From Ahniella affigens (GTDB lineage Bacteria; Pseudomonadota; Gammaproteobacteria; Xanthomonadales; Ahniellaceae): a DNA stretch of 64,000 bases. A program made the translations under genes and the position numbers. Shown piece by piece: positions 19,462 through 30,102 of the stretch. The first letter of the stretch is position 1. Each line of letters opens with the position of its first letter. The notes under the pieces are model-generated. The model was not told the origin of the DNA. It ran no database searches and saw only the letters and a list, made by a program, of their open reading frames with translations. The stretch covers positions 5,549,001 to 5,613,000 of the forward strand of contig NZ_CP027860.1 in NCBI RefSeq assembly GCF_003015185.1, in the 5' to 3' direction.

Positions 19462-19653
19462 GGTCCAAGATTAGCAGCTTGCTCGATTCCAAAACCGTCG
19501 GGTGGGTTGGGGTCTGAATCACTGAGCGCGGGATACAGCCGTGCCCCGGGAATGCCGCCAGCGTAAGGCAAGGCCCGCCAGATTGAGCGCTACCGGGCGT
19601 TGGCGCCAGGGGCCTGGCGGCCCCGGATTCCGTCTATCGGTGTACGTTTATCG

Positions 19654-20445
19654 TCAGCCGTCGATCGCAAAGTCGAATGCAAACGATGTTCCGGCCTGAT
19701 CGTAGAACATGTTCCAGAAACTACCTGAAGCCGACCCCGGGTTGTAGAGAAATGCGTATTGACCGGGCTTCAGCGGCTCGTTGAATGTCAGGACATAAAG
19801 TCCGGTCTCGTCCTGCTCGGTGTTGAACTGGATCTCCCGGTCGCTATACGAACCTTGGAAAACAATGAAGCGATCCTGCCGCTTCTTGTGCAGGCCCAGA
19901 TTCACGAGTCGGATATTGAGTGGATCCAGTGACGTCCGGAACTGCAACTCGTGACTCTCGACCGCGTTCTTGGAGACAGCGCCGTCAATGAAGATGAATA
20001 GCTCAGGTTGGGCAAAGGCGCCGTAATACGGAATCCAGGCTTTGCGGCGAGAGATTTCCTTCACCACCTTCGTCGGCGTAATGCGCTGCAGGTTATCGTC
20101 CGGGCCGACATAGAACTGACTTTCCGAACCCGCATTGGTGCCGCCTGCGCCCATCAGCGTTGCGAGCGGATGCGCCGGTGCCGTGCTGGCCGCCGGGCCC
20201 GCGGGTTTGCTGCCCGCCGAGATCATCGCCGCGATGATCGGATTGGGGATCTTGGCCTTTTGCAGATCGGCCAGAGCCGTAGTGCTGGTATCGAACCGGC
20301 TGGGACCTGCATCAATCTTGGCCAAGATGATTTCTTCGTTGAGGCCAAGTTCAACCATTTGTTTGATCGTGTCGTTTGTGACCAGCTCATTGGCAAGCGA
20401 GCAACTGGTCCAAAGCAGACAAAACAGAACACAAAAAATGCGCAT
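19654..20445 (-). CDS. Exported protein of unknown function
   Basis: A 263-residue protein beginning MRIFCVLFCLLWTSCSLA, which is a signal peptide; the TSC could be a lipobox-like site but is followed by S-L-A, so lipidation is uncertain. Residues about 20-70 form a short helical repeat (ITNDTIKQMVELGLNEEIILAKI, then LADLQKAKIPNPIIAAMI) like those found at the start of many proteobacterial exported proteins. Residues about 115-263 are beta-rich (FIFIDGAVSKNAVESHEL, then LKPGQYAFLYNPG). The ATG at 20445 places the signal peptide at the N-terminus. Its neighbours give no functional clue. Confidence 0.7.
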   Translation of the reverse strand: MRIFCVLFCLLWTSCSLANELVTNDTIKQMVELGLNEEIILAKIDAGPSRFDTSTTALADLQKAKIPNPIIAAMISAGSKPAGPAASTAPAHPLATLMGAGGTNAGSESQFYVGPDDNLQRITPTKVVKEISRRKAWIPYYGAFAQPELFIFIDGAVSKNAVESHELQFRTSLDPLNIRLVNLGLHKKRQDRFIVFQGSYSDREIQFNTEQDETGLYVLTFNEPLKPGQYAFLYNPGSASGSFWNMFYDQAGTSFAFDFAIDG

Positions 20446-20765
20446 CGGAGTCTCCACCCAAGTAGTCAGCACATGCTGTGACGTGATGGTATCGGGCAGT
20501 TTCTGCGCCTAGCGCCCGTCGAAGAACGGTAATGGCGACGTTTTGCGCGAATTTGCGTTCAGGCACGAGAATCTGCAAACCCAACTTTGGGTCGCGCCCC
20601 GGCGGGAAGATTTTCGAGGTGCGTTCTGATCGCACCGAGGGTGCGTCAATTCGCAAATCAAACTGCGCGCCTCGAACCAATGTGCCGCGTGCCGCGTGCC
20701 GACTGCCGCCACGCCAGGAAAATAGACTGTGTGGAAACGTTAGTAGATTGCGGGGCTTCCCCAAA

Positions 20766-20854
20766 GTCGTCATCCCGACGAAAGTCGGGACCCAGAGTAC
20801 TTGCGACACAGTCGCGAGATTGCCCTGGGTCCCGACTTTCGTCGGGATGACGAC
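20766..20854. repeat. Perfect 30-bp inverted repeat with 29-base loop
   Basis: Arms 20766-20795 and 20825-20854 are exact reverse complements (left arm opens GTCGTCATCCCGACGAAAG). Each arm itself contains the smaller palindrome CCCGACGAAAGTCGGG. The loop (20796-20824) carries a GCGACA/TCGCGA pair. It lies in the 700-base gap between the gene ending at 20445 and aspS and looks like a REP/BIME-type dispersed element. I see no gene in 20446-21095. Confidence 0.75.
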
Positions 20855-21095
20855 AACGAACAGAGCGCCATTGCGGCGGCGTATCGCCGCATCATGGTGG
20901 CTGGCGAGGTTGTTTCCACATAGTCTGGAAAAATGGCATCCCGGCTGGCTTTCGTCACCCGATTGCGCCACAAAGTGGATTCCAGTTCTTGCTGGAATGA
21001 CAACAAGAACAATGCCTTGGGCGATGTTTGGGGTAAGGGTGGCAGGCCCAAAGCGTGGCTAAAAACAGGCCAAATCAGGGGTGATTTGCGCGTTC

Positions 21096-21128
21096 CAGCC
21101 CTGCCGTTTTAGCATGGCGGGCTGTTTT
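21096..21128 (+). terminator. Terminator-like hairpin upstream of aspS
   Basis: CAGCCCTGCC (21096-21105) pairs with GGCGGGCTG (21116-21124) with one bulged base and a 10-base loop, followed by TTTT and, after a C run, TTTTT. This is the form of an intrinsic terminator on the plus strand. No plus-strand gene ends upstream of it, so it may be a leader attenuator of aspS or the end of a small transcript. Confidence 0.4.
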
Positions 21129-21191
21129 CCCCCTTTTTACCCGGCGCACCGCCCTAGTGGTACGCGCCGAATCGTGTCTCTGGAGCAGGTC

Positions 21192-22967
<1,776 letters not shown>

Positions 22968-23087
22968 GTATCGGCGCAGGGCGATACCTGCGGGCATTGC
23001 GGTAGTGACCGTCGTCGGTAGCACGGCGCAGACTAGAACCCTACCCCGGCGCCAGCCGCGCCTTGTGCTGACAGCCCCCTATTGTCG

Positions 23088-23776
23088 TCACCCCGGACTT
23101 GATCCGGGGTGAGGTTCAATCTGGCGGCATTCCCGAATTCGTGCCTGCCAGACTGTGTGAAAACGTCGGGGCAGAGCAAATTTCGTTGTTACAGCACAGT
23201 CTCCGTATGACCGAAAAAGCGTCGAACCCACCCCGGATCAAGTCCGGGGTGACGAGAGGTGGATTGGGTATCAATGGGAAACCGCTCCCTACTGGCGCCG
23301 GAAGCACCGGTTCTGCCTCGGCGGACACGCTCGCGACTCGTCACCCCGGACTTGATCCGGGGTGAGGTTCAATCTGGCGGCATTCCCGAATTCGTGCCTG
23401 CCAGACTGTGTGAAAACGTTGGGGCAGAGCAAATTTCGTTGTTACAGCACAGTCTCCGTATGACCGAAAAAACGTCGAACTCACCCCGGATCAAGTCCGG
23501 GGTGACGAGAGGTGGATTGGGTATCAATGGGAAACCGCTCCCTACTGGCGCCGGAAGCACCGGTTCTGCCTCGGCGGACACGCTCGCGACTCGTCACCCC
23601 GGACTTGATCCGGGGTGAGGTTCAATCTGGCGGCATTCCCGACTTCGTGCCTGTCAGACTGTGTGAAAACGTTGGGGCAGAGCAAATTTCGTTGTTACAG
23701 CACATCTCCGTATGACCGAAAAAACGTCGAACCCACCCCGGATCAAGTCCGGGGTGACGAGAGGTGGATTGGGTGA
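23088..23776. repeat. Three 253-bp direct repeats carrying paired REP-like palindromes
   Basis: Units start at 23088, 23341 and 23594; the first two are full length with only a few differences and the third is cut after about 183 bases. Each unit opens with the palindrome TCACCCCGGACTTGATCCGG and has its reverse complement (CACCCCGGATCAAGTCCGGG) about 150 bases later, so the two palindromes face each other in a BIME-like arrangement. The third unit has lost two bases (CACATCTCC versus CACAGTCTCC). Short frames of 70-119 codons repeat with the unit but show no coding signs. It lies between aspS and an aldehyde dehydrogenase gene. Confidence 0.85.
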
Positions 23777-23844
23777 AATGTCGGATCAACCATAGCGGTC
23801 TCCCCGCAAATGGCGCCACAATCAGCGCCCCAGGAGCGTGAACC

Positions 23845-25275
23845 ATGGCCGCGAATCTGCAAGTCATCAAATCGGAATCCTCGCGTAGCGAATTGCAGGA
23901 GAGCTTCGAGCGTCTGCGTGCCGCGTCCCGGTCGCACACGCCCGATTATCAAGAGCGCCTCGCCAGCCTGAAAAAGCTGCGCGTCGTGTTCGAGGCCAAA
24001 CTGCCGGCGCTGATTCAGGCCATGGATGCGGACTTCGGGCAACGTTCGCGGCATGAGTCCGAACTCGCCGACGGTTACATCGTGCTGAAAGAGCTCGATT
24101 TCCAGATCAAGCATTTGCGTCGGCATATGCGCCCGGAGCGGCCGCCGGTCGGCACTGCGATTCAGCCGGCCCGCACCGAGATCCGCTATCAGCCACTCGG
24201 CGTAATCGGCGTCATCTCACCGTGGAACTACCCGGTGCAATTGGCCTTGAACCCATTGATCGGCGCGATCGCGGCCGGCAATCGGGTCATGGTCAAGCCG
24301 TCTGAGTTCACCCCCAAGACCAGCCATTTGATCGCCGAATTGCTGAGCGAGGCGTTTACTCCGGACCAAGTGGTCACCGTGCTCGGTGGGGTCACCACGG
24401 CGTCCGCCATGACCAGCTTGCCGTTCGACTACCTGGTGTTTACCGGCTCGACTGAAGTCGGCCGCAAGGTGATGGCCGCTTGTGTGTCCTCGTTGACCCC
24501 ATGCACGCTCGAACTCGGCGGCAAATCGCCAGTATTGATCACGCCCGACTATCCGATCGCGCATGCGGCCGACCGCCTGATTGCCGGCAAGTGCCTGAAT
24601 GCCGGCCAGACCTGCATTGCGCCCGATTATGTGTTCGTCGAACAATCCAAAGTCGATGAATTGGTTGCAGCGTTGAAAGCCCGTTTCGCGAAGGCTTACC
24701 CCGATTTCGAACATACCCGCGACTACACTGCCGTAATCAACGAGCGGCAATGGCAGCGCCTCACTGGGTGGCGTGACGACGCCAAGGCCGCAGGTGCGCG
24801 CATTGAGCCGCTCGCATCCTACGAATCAGCCACGCGCCGGATTCTGCCGTTGACCTTGGTGATCAACGCACCCGACAACACCAAGATCATGCACGAAGAA
24901 ATCTTCGGGCCGCTGATGATTCTGTGGCCCTACACGAAGATCGAAGACTGCTTGAACATCATCAAGGCACGGCCGCGGCCGCTCGCGTTTTATCTGTTCG
25001 ACCGCAACAGCAGTCGCCGCGATCAGATCCTGAGCCAGATTGTGGCCGGTGGCGTGACCGTCAACGACATCCTGCTGCATTTCGGTGATACGAATCTGCC
25101 CGTCGGCGGCGTGGGTGACAGCGGCATGGGCACCTATCACGGTACGGCGAGTTTCAAGACGTACTCGAAGGCCACAGCCACCGTGTATCAATCGCGTTTC
25201 AACACCACCGGCCTATTTGCACCGCCCTATGGCAAGTTGCAGGATTGGATTCTGAAAATGCTGCGGGCGTTTTGA
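23845..25275 (+). CDS. Coniferyl-type aldehyde dehydrogenase
   Basis: A 476-residue NAD(P)+-dependent aldehyde dehydrogenase. Motifs are GVISPWNYPVQLALNPLIGA (Asn of the active site), FTGSTEVGRKV, the general-base Glu in LELGGKSP, and the nucleophile Cys in NAGQTCIAPDYVF. The 470-residue length, the membrane-approaching C-terminus and the HFGDTNLPVGGVGDSGMG end are those of the class 3/coniferyl aldehyde dehydrogenase (CalB) group, which oxidises aromatic or medium-chain aldehydes. The substrate here is uncertain. It stands alone after the 253-bp repeats. Confidence 0.88.
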   Translation: MAANLQVIKSESSRSELQESFERLRAASRSHTPDYQERLASLKKLRVVFEAKLPALIQAMDADFGQRSRHESELADGYIVLKELDFQIKHLRRHMRPERPPVGTAIQPARTEIRYQPLGVIGVISPWNYPVQLALNPLIGAIAAGNRVMVKPSEFTPKTSHLIAELLSEAFTPDQVVTVLGGVTTASAMTSLPFDYLVFTGSTEVGRKVMAACVSSLTPCTLELGGKSPVLITPDYPIAHAADRLIAGKCLNAGQTCIAPDYVFVEQSKVDELVAALKARFAKAYPDFEHTRDYTAVINERQWQRLTGWRDDAKAAGARIEPLASYESATRRILPLTLVINAPDNTKIMHEEIFGPLMILWPYTKIEDCLNIIKARPRPLAFYLFDRNSSRRDQILSQIVAGGVTVNDILLHFGDTNLPVGGVGDSGMGTYHGTASFKTYSKATATVYQSRFNTTGLFAPPYGKLQDWILKMLRAF

Positions 25276-25385
25276 TTGTCCGAGTGCCATGTATGCAAGG
25301 CGGCGCCGGGCCATCCGAAGTTTCGGCACTTCTGACAAATCGAACTCCTGAATTCCGCTAACCCCATAAAGCCCGCTCCGGGCGA

Positions 25386-28160
25386 ATGGGATTGGCGGTC
25401 ATGATTCAAGTTTTTCGGCATCACCTTGCTCGGGCAACATTCCGCTTGTTTCCGCTTGTCGGATGCCTCGCGATCGGGACGCTGGCGCCACTTGCGATCG
25501 CCACCGAGGCGCCAAAAGCGAGCCTGCCCGACGCGCCCACCATTGGCACGGTCACCGTCGGCAACGGCCAAATGCGCGTTGCGTTCTCACCGCCAGCGTC
25601 AAATGGCGGTAGTCCGATCACGGCTTACGTCGCCACGTGCGGCAGTCGTAGCGCGACCGGCACCACCTCGCCGATCTCGGTGATCGGGCTGCCGAATCAA
25701 GTCAGCGCACAATGCAGTGTATTCGCGCGAAACGCGAACGGCGATGGGCCGAGTTCGGCGCAATCGCCCGCGCAGATCGTCGGCACCAGTGATGTCCAGG
25801 TGTTCATTCCAAAGCTTGGCGAAGCAGCCGTGTCGGTGTTAAACGCCAGCAATGGTGCGGCGCTTGCGAATATTGGCATTGCGGCGGGGCAATCCGGCGT
25901 CGCGGCGAGTCCGGATGGCGCACGCGTCTATGTCGCCGGTCAGGCACTCAATCAGGTGACCGTCATTGATACGCTGACGCGCGCGGTGGTCACGCAGATC
26001 CCAGTGGGCCCCGCACCGTGGTCGCTCGCGGTGTCGCCCGACAGTGCGCGCGTGTACGCGACGAACAGCGGCAACAACACGGTTTCTGAAATCGACGCGA
26101 GTACGAACACCGTCACGCGCAATTACACGGTCTTCAACTTTCCGTACGGCATCGCAATGTCGCCCGGGGGGCGCTATGTCTATGTGACGAATGCGGGCAC
26201 CAACGCGATTTCGGTGATAGACACGTTCACGCAACAGGTGCTCGGCCCTTTCACCGCGGCGATGGATAGCTATGCCATTGCCACGAGTCCCGATGGCAAC
26301 CGGGTCTACGTGGCATCGGTCAGTGCCAACCTGTTGGTGGCGATCGATGCGAATACCTTTGGTGCCCTCTCTAGTGTCGGCGTCGGCTCATCGCCGAACG
26401 CCATCGTGGTCAGTCGCAATAGCCAGCGCATCTATGTCAGCAACTCGAACGGCAATTCGATTTCGGTCGTCGATGCCGCCACGATGGCGGTGGTCGCAAC
26501 CATCCCCGTGAATACACGCCCGTATGGGCTCGATGTCAGTCCAGATGGTACGCGCTTGTGGGTGGCGCATGCGGTCGGCAGTGCAGTCACTGTGATCGAT
26601 ACGACCACCAACTCGGTACTTAGCACGCACTCAATCGGCAGCACGGCGTATTCGGTCGGCCGGTTCGTCAGCTATGCCGGCGTCGAGCCCTCGCCCGACG
26701 CGATTCAGCCTGAGTTTGCCTACGTCGGTCAGGCCTACTCATTCTCGGTGCCAGTCACCGGCACCCCGCGGCCTTCCGTCACCATGATCCATGGTGAGCT
26801 GCCGCCGGGATTGAGGTTTGATCCGGCCGCGGGCGCGATCGTTGGAACGCCGACCACCGTGGGTACCTACTTCCCGATTTTTAGCCTGACCAATGGTGTC
26901 GGCAGTACGGCGAGCGTGCTCACACGCATGGTCGTGCTGCCCGGCGTTCCTGCCCAACCAACGATTACCAACATTGTGCCGGGCGATGGGCAAGTGGTCG
27001 TCTCGTTCAATCCCCCCGCGGTCGATAACGGCGCTCCGGTCACGTTCTACAACGTGTTCTGCGATCACGCGCTCTTTGTGGGGACGGGGACGACGTCACC
27101 GATTACGGTGCAGGTGACCAACGGGCTCGCAACCCGCTGCCGGGTGACCGCGATCAACAGTGTGGGGCCGAGTGCGGCGTCCGAGTTTTCGGCAATCGTC
27201 ATTCCGGGCGTCGCCCCCCAGTTCAGCAGCACGAGCTTGCCAGCAGGCACGTACGGACAGCCGTATTCGTACACGCTGACCGCAACCGGCGCGCCCGCAC
27301 CGATCTTTGCATTCGATGCGGGCATGCTGCCGAACGGTCTCAGTTTTGATGCGGGGACAGGCACCATCAGCGGCACACCACTGGAAGCAGCGGACGATCC
27401 ACCACGAAGCCTGACCTTCTCGGCGATCAATGCACTCGCGATCGTGCCGCGCGTGTTCGAACTGCGCATCGACCCCGTGGTGCCCGACGCGCCGATGGCG
27501 GTCAGTGCAACCGCCGGCAATGGTGTGGCCAGCATCCAGTTCAGCGCACCGATGCAAACGGGTGGCGCGCCGGTGCTCGATTACACCGTCCGCTGTGATC
27601 CTGGCAATGTGAGCGCGACTGATTCGAGTTCGCCGATTCAGTTGAGTCTGACGAATGACCAGTTTCACACCTGCAACGTGTCGGCGCGTAACCGAGTCGG
27701 ATCGGGACTCGCGTCACCAAGCATTCGCGTGTTGCCGAGAAGCAGCACCGTAGCCGATCTCGGTATTACGATCAGCAACCATCAGACAGGCGTCAACGGT
27801 GGGTCGCCAGTGACCTATGACATCACGGTTAGCAATGCCGGCGCTGCGGGTGTGCAGGGTGCAACCGTACACACCGATTTGGGCGGAGACTTTGTCGATC
27901 TGCAATGGACGTGTACGGCCAGCGTTGGCGCGTACTGCCCGAGCAGCGGCACGGGCGAAGTGAATGTCTCGGCGGACCTATTGGCCGGCAGCAGCTTACA
28001 AATACAACTCACCGCAACCCCATTACCTAACCCGGAGACGCCGGTTTCAGCCATCGCCTCAATCACTGAGCCCGCCGACACGACCGATAGTCAGCAGAGC
28101 AACAATCTTGCGTCTGACGGACCTGATTGGCGCGGTGTGTTCCGCGATGGCTTCGAGTGA
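25386..28160 (+). CDS. Exported multidomain protein: FN3, YVTN propeller, Ig-like, DUF11
   Basis: A 924-residue secreted protein. A signal peptide is followed by a fibronectin type III domain (about 44-130), a seven-bladed YVTN beta-propeller (about 130-420; recurring VAVSPDSARVYATN and SVIDT blocks), a putative Ig domain (about 435-515, GELPPGLRFDPAAGAIVGTP), FN3 (about 520-600), a second putative Ig domain (about 605-690), FN3 (about 700-785) and a DUF11 domain (about 790-910). The last residues are WRGVFRDGFE. It probably works at the cell surface or outside the cell in adhesion or ligand binding. An internal ATG at 25401 is an equally possible start. The C-terminal tail recurs in the neighbouring gene. 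Confidence 0.85.
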   Translation: MGLAVMIQVFRHHLARATFRLFPLVGCLAIGTLAPLAIATEAPKASLPDAPTIGTVTVGNGQMRVAFSPPASNGGSPITAYVATCGSRSATGTTSPISVIGLPNQVSAQCSVFARNANGDGPSSAQSPAQIVGTSDVQVFIPKLGEAAVSVLNASNGAALANIGIAAGQSGVAASPDGARVYVAGQALNQVTVIDTLTRAVVTQIPVGPAPWSLAVSPDSARVYATNSGNNTVSEIDASTNTVTRNYTVFNFPYGIAMSPGGRYVYVTNAGTNAISVIDTFTQQVLGPFTAAMDSYAIATSPDGNRVYVASVSANLLVAIDANTFGALSSVGVGSSPNAIVVSRNSQRIYVSNSNGNSISVVDAATMAVVATIPVNTRPYGLDVSPDGTRLWVAHAVGSAVTVIDTTTNSVLSTHSIGSTAYSVGRFVSYAGVEPSPDAIQPEFAYVGQAYSFSVPVTGTPRPSVTMIHGELPPGLRFDPAAGAIVGTPTTVGTYFPIFSLTNGVGSTASVLTRMVVLPGVPAQPTITNIVPGDGQVVVSFNPPAVDNGAPVTFYNVFCDHALFVGTGTTSPITVQVTNGLATRCRVTAINSVGPSAASEFSAIVIPGVAPQFSSTSLPAGTYGQPYSYTLTATGAPAPIFAFDAGMLPNGLSFDAGTGTISGTPLEAADDPPRSLTFSAINALAIVPRVFELRIDPVVPDAPMAVSATAGNGVASIQFSAPMQTGGAPVLDYTVRCDPGNVSATDSSSPIQLSLTNDQFHTCNVSARNRVGSGLASPSIRVLPRSSTVADLGITISNHQTGVNGGSPVTYDITVSNAGAAGVQGATVHTDLGGDFVDLQWTCTASVGAYCPSSGTGEVNVSADLLAGSSLQIQLTATPLPNPETPVSAIASITEPADTTDSQQSNNLASDGPDWRGVFRDGFE

Positions 28161-28196
28161 TCCCGGGCAGCGCGTCCAGTGTTTCCGTGAATCGCT

Positions 28197-28793
28197 TCAG
28201 GATTCGAAACTATCCACAAACAAAGGCGTTTCGCCAGGCAACGGGGTGGTGATCGCCGCCCCGCTGTCCTCATAGCACCAAGCCTGAATGTTCAGCGGAA
28301 AGCCCAGCGGCGGGGAACTACTCAAGAAAATCCAGCCGTAGCGGATCGCGTTTTCCGGTTCCTGCTGGAAGCGCACGCCCAGAAAGCCGCTCGCGCCCGC
28401 TTGCCAGGCACTGGTATCGCCGGTGAACGCGGCACGCGAAAAGGTCGAAGCGGGGCCGATCAGCTGCCCCGGTGGCAGCACCGCGTAGCTGTCCCCAGAC
28501 GTGACCACGCCGGCGCCATTGGTGGCCGCCGAGCCCCAGTAGAACTTCAGTTGCCCGACCGGATCCGAATTCTGGGCGGCATAGGGATTGATATCAAAGC
28601 CAGGAACACTGGCTTCAGTGGTCCCGGAAACGTTGGTGACCAGATTCAGGTACAGGCCCTCGCCCGTCGCAGGAACATTGAGCGGCAAGGTCTGGGGGCA
28701 TTGCACGGCGGCGTTTGCCGTGGCGCCGGCGAGCGCGCATACACCGATCGACTGGAGCAGCAATTTCAACACACGGGCAGAAGTCAGGGACAT
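28197..28793 (-). CDS. Exported protein with C-terminal LFVDSFES tail
   Basis: A 198-residue exported protein with a clear signal peptide (LKLLLQSIGVCALAGATANA). The mature part is beta-rich (VPGFDINPYA, then WGSAATNGAG and FLGVRFQQEPENAIRYGWIFL), of the type found in exported proteins where a PEP-CTERM anchor may occur, but here there is no PEP-CTERM hydrophobic tail. It ends PLFVDSFES, resembling the VFRDGFE end of the convergent neighbour 36 bases away. Function unknown. The ATG at 28793 is chosen because the signal peptide follows. Confidence 0.75.
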   Translation of the reverse strand: MSLTSARVLKLLLQSIGVCALAGATANAAVQCPQTLPLNVPATGEGLYLNLVTNVSGTTEASVPGFDINPYAAQNSDPVGQLKFYWGSAATNGAGVVTSGDSYAVLPPGQLIGPASTFSRAAFTGDTSAWQAGASGFLGVRFQQEPENAIRYGWIFLSSSPPLGFPLNIQAWCYEDSGAAITTPLPGETPLFVDSFES

Positions 28794-28934
28794 GGGGTGA
28801 GCAGCTCTGGAATCGTCCGTTCACTCTAGCAGGCAAGCATTCTGGGCTCATCCAAGTGGCGGCATACGAGATGCTGGAACGCTCCCGAACCGACGATTCT
28901 GGATGGGTCGTGTTCGATCGTTAGCAACGTCTCT

Positions 28935-29825
28935 TCAATTGCGCTGGTTGGCCGCAGGCAAACTCTGGAAATAACGATACAGCGCCTCAACCTCCGTGTC
29001 GCTCATGGCAGAGAACGCATTCCAGGGCATGTTGTCCGGCAGCATCTGCCGCCCGTCGGGGCGAACGCCGGTGCGCAAGGTGGTGCTGAATTGCGCGAGG
29101 GTCCAACTGTGACTCTCGCCGGCAGCGCTCAGATTGGCGGCCGGAGGATGATCGGGAGGCATGCCCGGGATGGGACCACCGGCAAAATTGCGGCCGTGAC
29201 AACCCGTGCAGATTTGCGCCAGATAACGGCCGTGCTCGGCGCTGGCATCGGCCGCCTGCTCGGTCGGCAACTGCGTATGATCGATACGCTCGGCCGCCAA
29301 CAAGGGCAGCTGGCCCGCGCCTAACAGCGCCTTGCCGAGCAGATTCAATTGCATCTTGGGATGGTCGCGATCCACTGCGGGCACGCTCTTGAGATAGCCA
29401 AGCAGATTCGCGAAATCGGTTTCCGTCATGTTGGTGTTGTCATCACTTGGCATGACCAGGAGCGCGCGGCCACTTGGCCCGACACCATGCCGGATGGCTC
29501 GCTGCCAATCGGCATCCTGAAAGGCGCTGACCACACTGCCCTGGCCGCGGGTCAAGTTCGGCGCAATCAGCATGCCGATCGGTGTGTCAGCAATCAGCTG
29601 CCCGCCCAGATCGTCGCCATGACAACCAAGGCAGCCACGAATCGTGGCGATCCGTTTGCCCTCGACGATATCGGCCTCGGCGGCGGGCACACTTGGCACG
29701 GCAACATTGATGTCCCAGTGCTGGTTCAAGACCGCCGCGCCGCGCCAGACCAGCACGCCAAACAGCACGGTCAGCATGGCCACAAACACCAACAAGCCCT
29801 TCAGAATTCGCTTGATCCAGCGCAT
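28935..29825 (-). CDS. Membrane-anchored dihaem cytochrome c
   Basis: A 296-residue protein with an N-terminal membrane anchor (LKGLLVFVAMLTVLFGVLV) and two CxxCH haem sites: GCLGCHG near residue 62 and ICTGCHG near residue 204. Each lies in a class I cytochrome c domain, and Met ligand candidates follow (VMPSDDNTNM; MLPDNMPW). It faces the periplasm and should pass electrons from a dehydrogenase to a terminal oxidase. I start at ATG 29825 because the anchor follows directly; the longer frame adds 38 unconserved residues. It is divergent from the propeller-MBL gene, which could be a functional partner, but no direct evidence links them. Confidence 0.87.
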   Translation of the reverse strand: MRWIKRILKGLLVFVAMLTVLFGVLVWRGAAVLNQHWDINVAVPSVPAAEADIVEGKRIATIRGCLGCHGDDLGGQLIADTPIGMLIAPNLTRGQGSVVSAFQDADWQRAIRHGVGPSGRALLVMPSDDNTNMTETDFANLLGYLKSVPAVDRDHPKMQLNLLGKALLGAGQLPLLAAERIDHTQLPTEQAADASAEHGRYLAQICTGCHGRNFAGGPIPGMPPDHPPAANLSAAGESHSWTLAQFSTTLRTGVRPDGRQMLPDNMPWNAFSAMSDTEVEALYRYFQSLPAANQRN

Positions 29826-30102
29826 GGCATCAGCCTCCGTCCAATGAATGGAACGCAGCAATAGAACGGTCCAAAACCACCGACATCCGCTTGGCGGTGC
29901 GCGCCCTGTGTGGTCGAGACGGTGGCTGGGGTTGACCAAGTAGCTCGGCCCAGTGTACGCCCCACAGGCAGAGCGTCAAGGGAGTGTGAGTGGATCCCGA
30001 CCGCTTTGCCCAACTTGCCCCGTTGCCCAGTCGGTGGCTTCCAGCACATGTCGGCTGGCTGGCCCGATTTCACCATCGAGTGCGAATCGCAAGGGAGACG
30101 GC

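Noticed and set aside
23116-23715. Repeated small open frames (70-119 codons) on both strands inside the 253-bp repeats
   Set aside because: They arise from the repeat itself, have no ribosome binding sites or motifs, and lie in both orientations over the same palindromes.
23088-23776. CRISPR-like array
   Set aside because: Units are 253 bases and nearly identical along their whole length; there are no short repeats with unique spacers and no cas genes.
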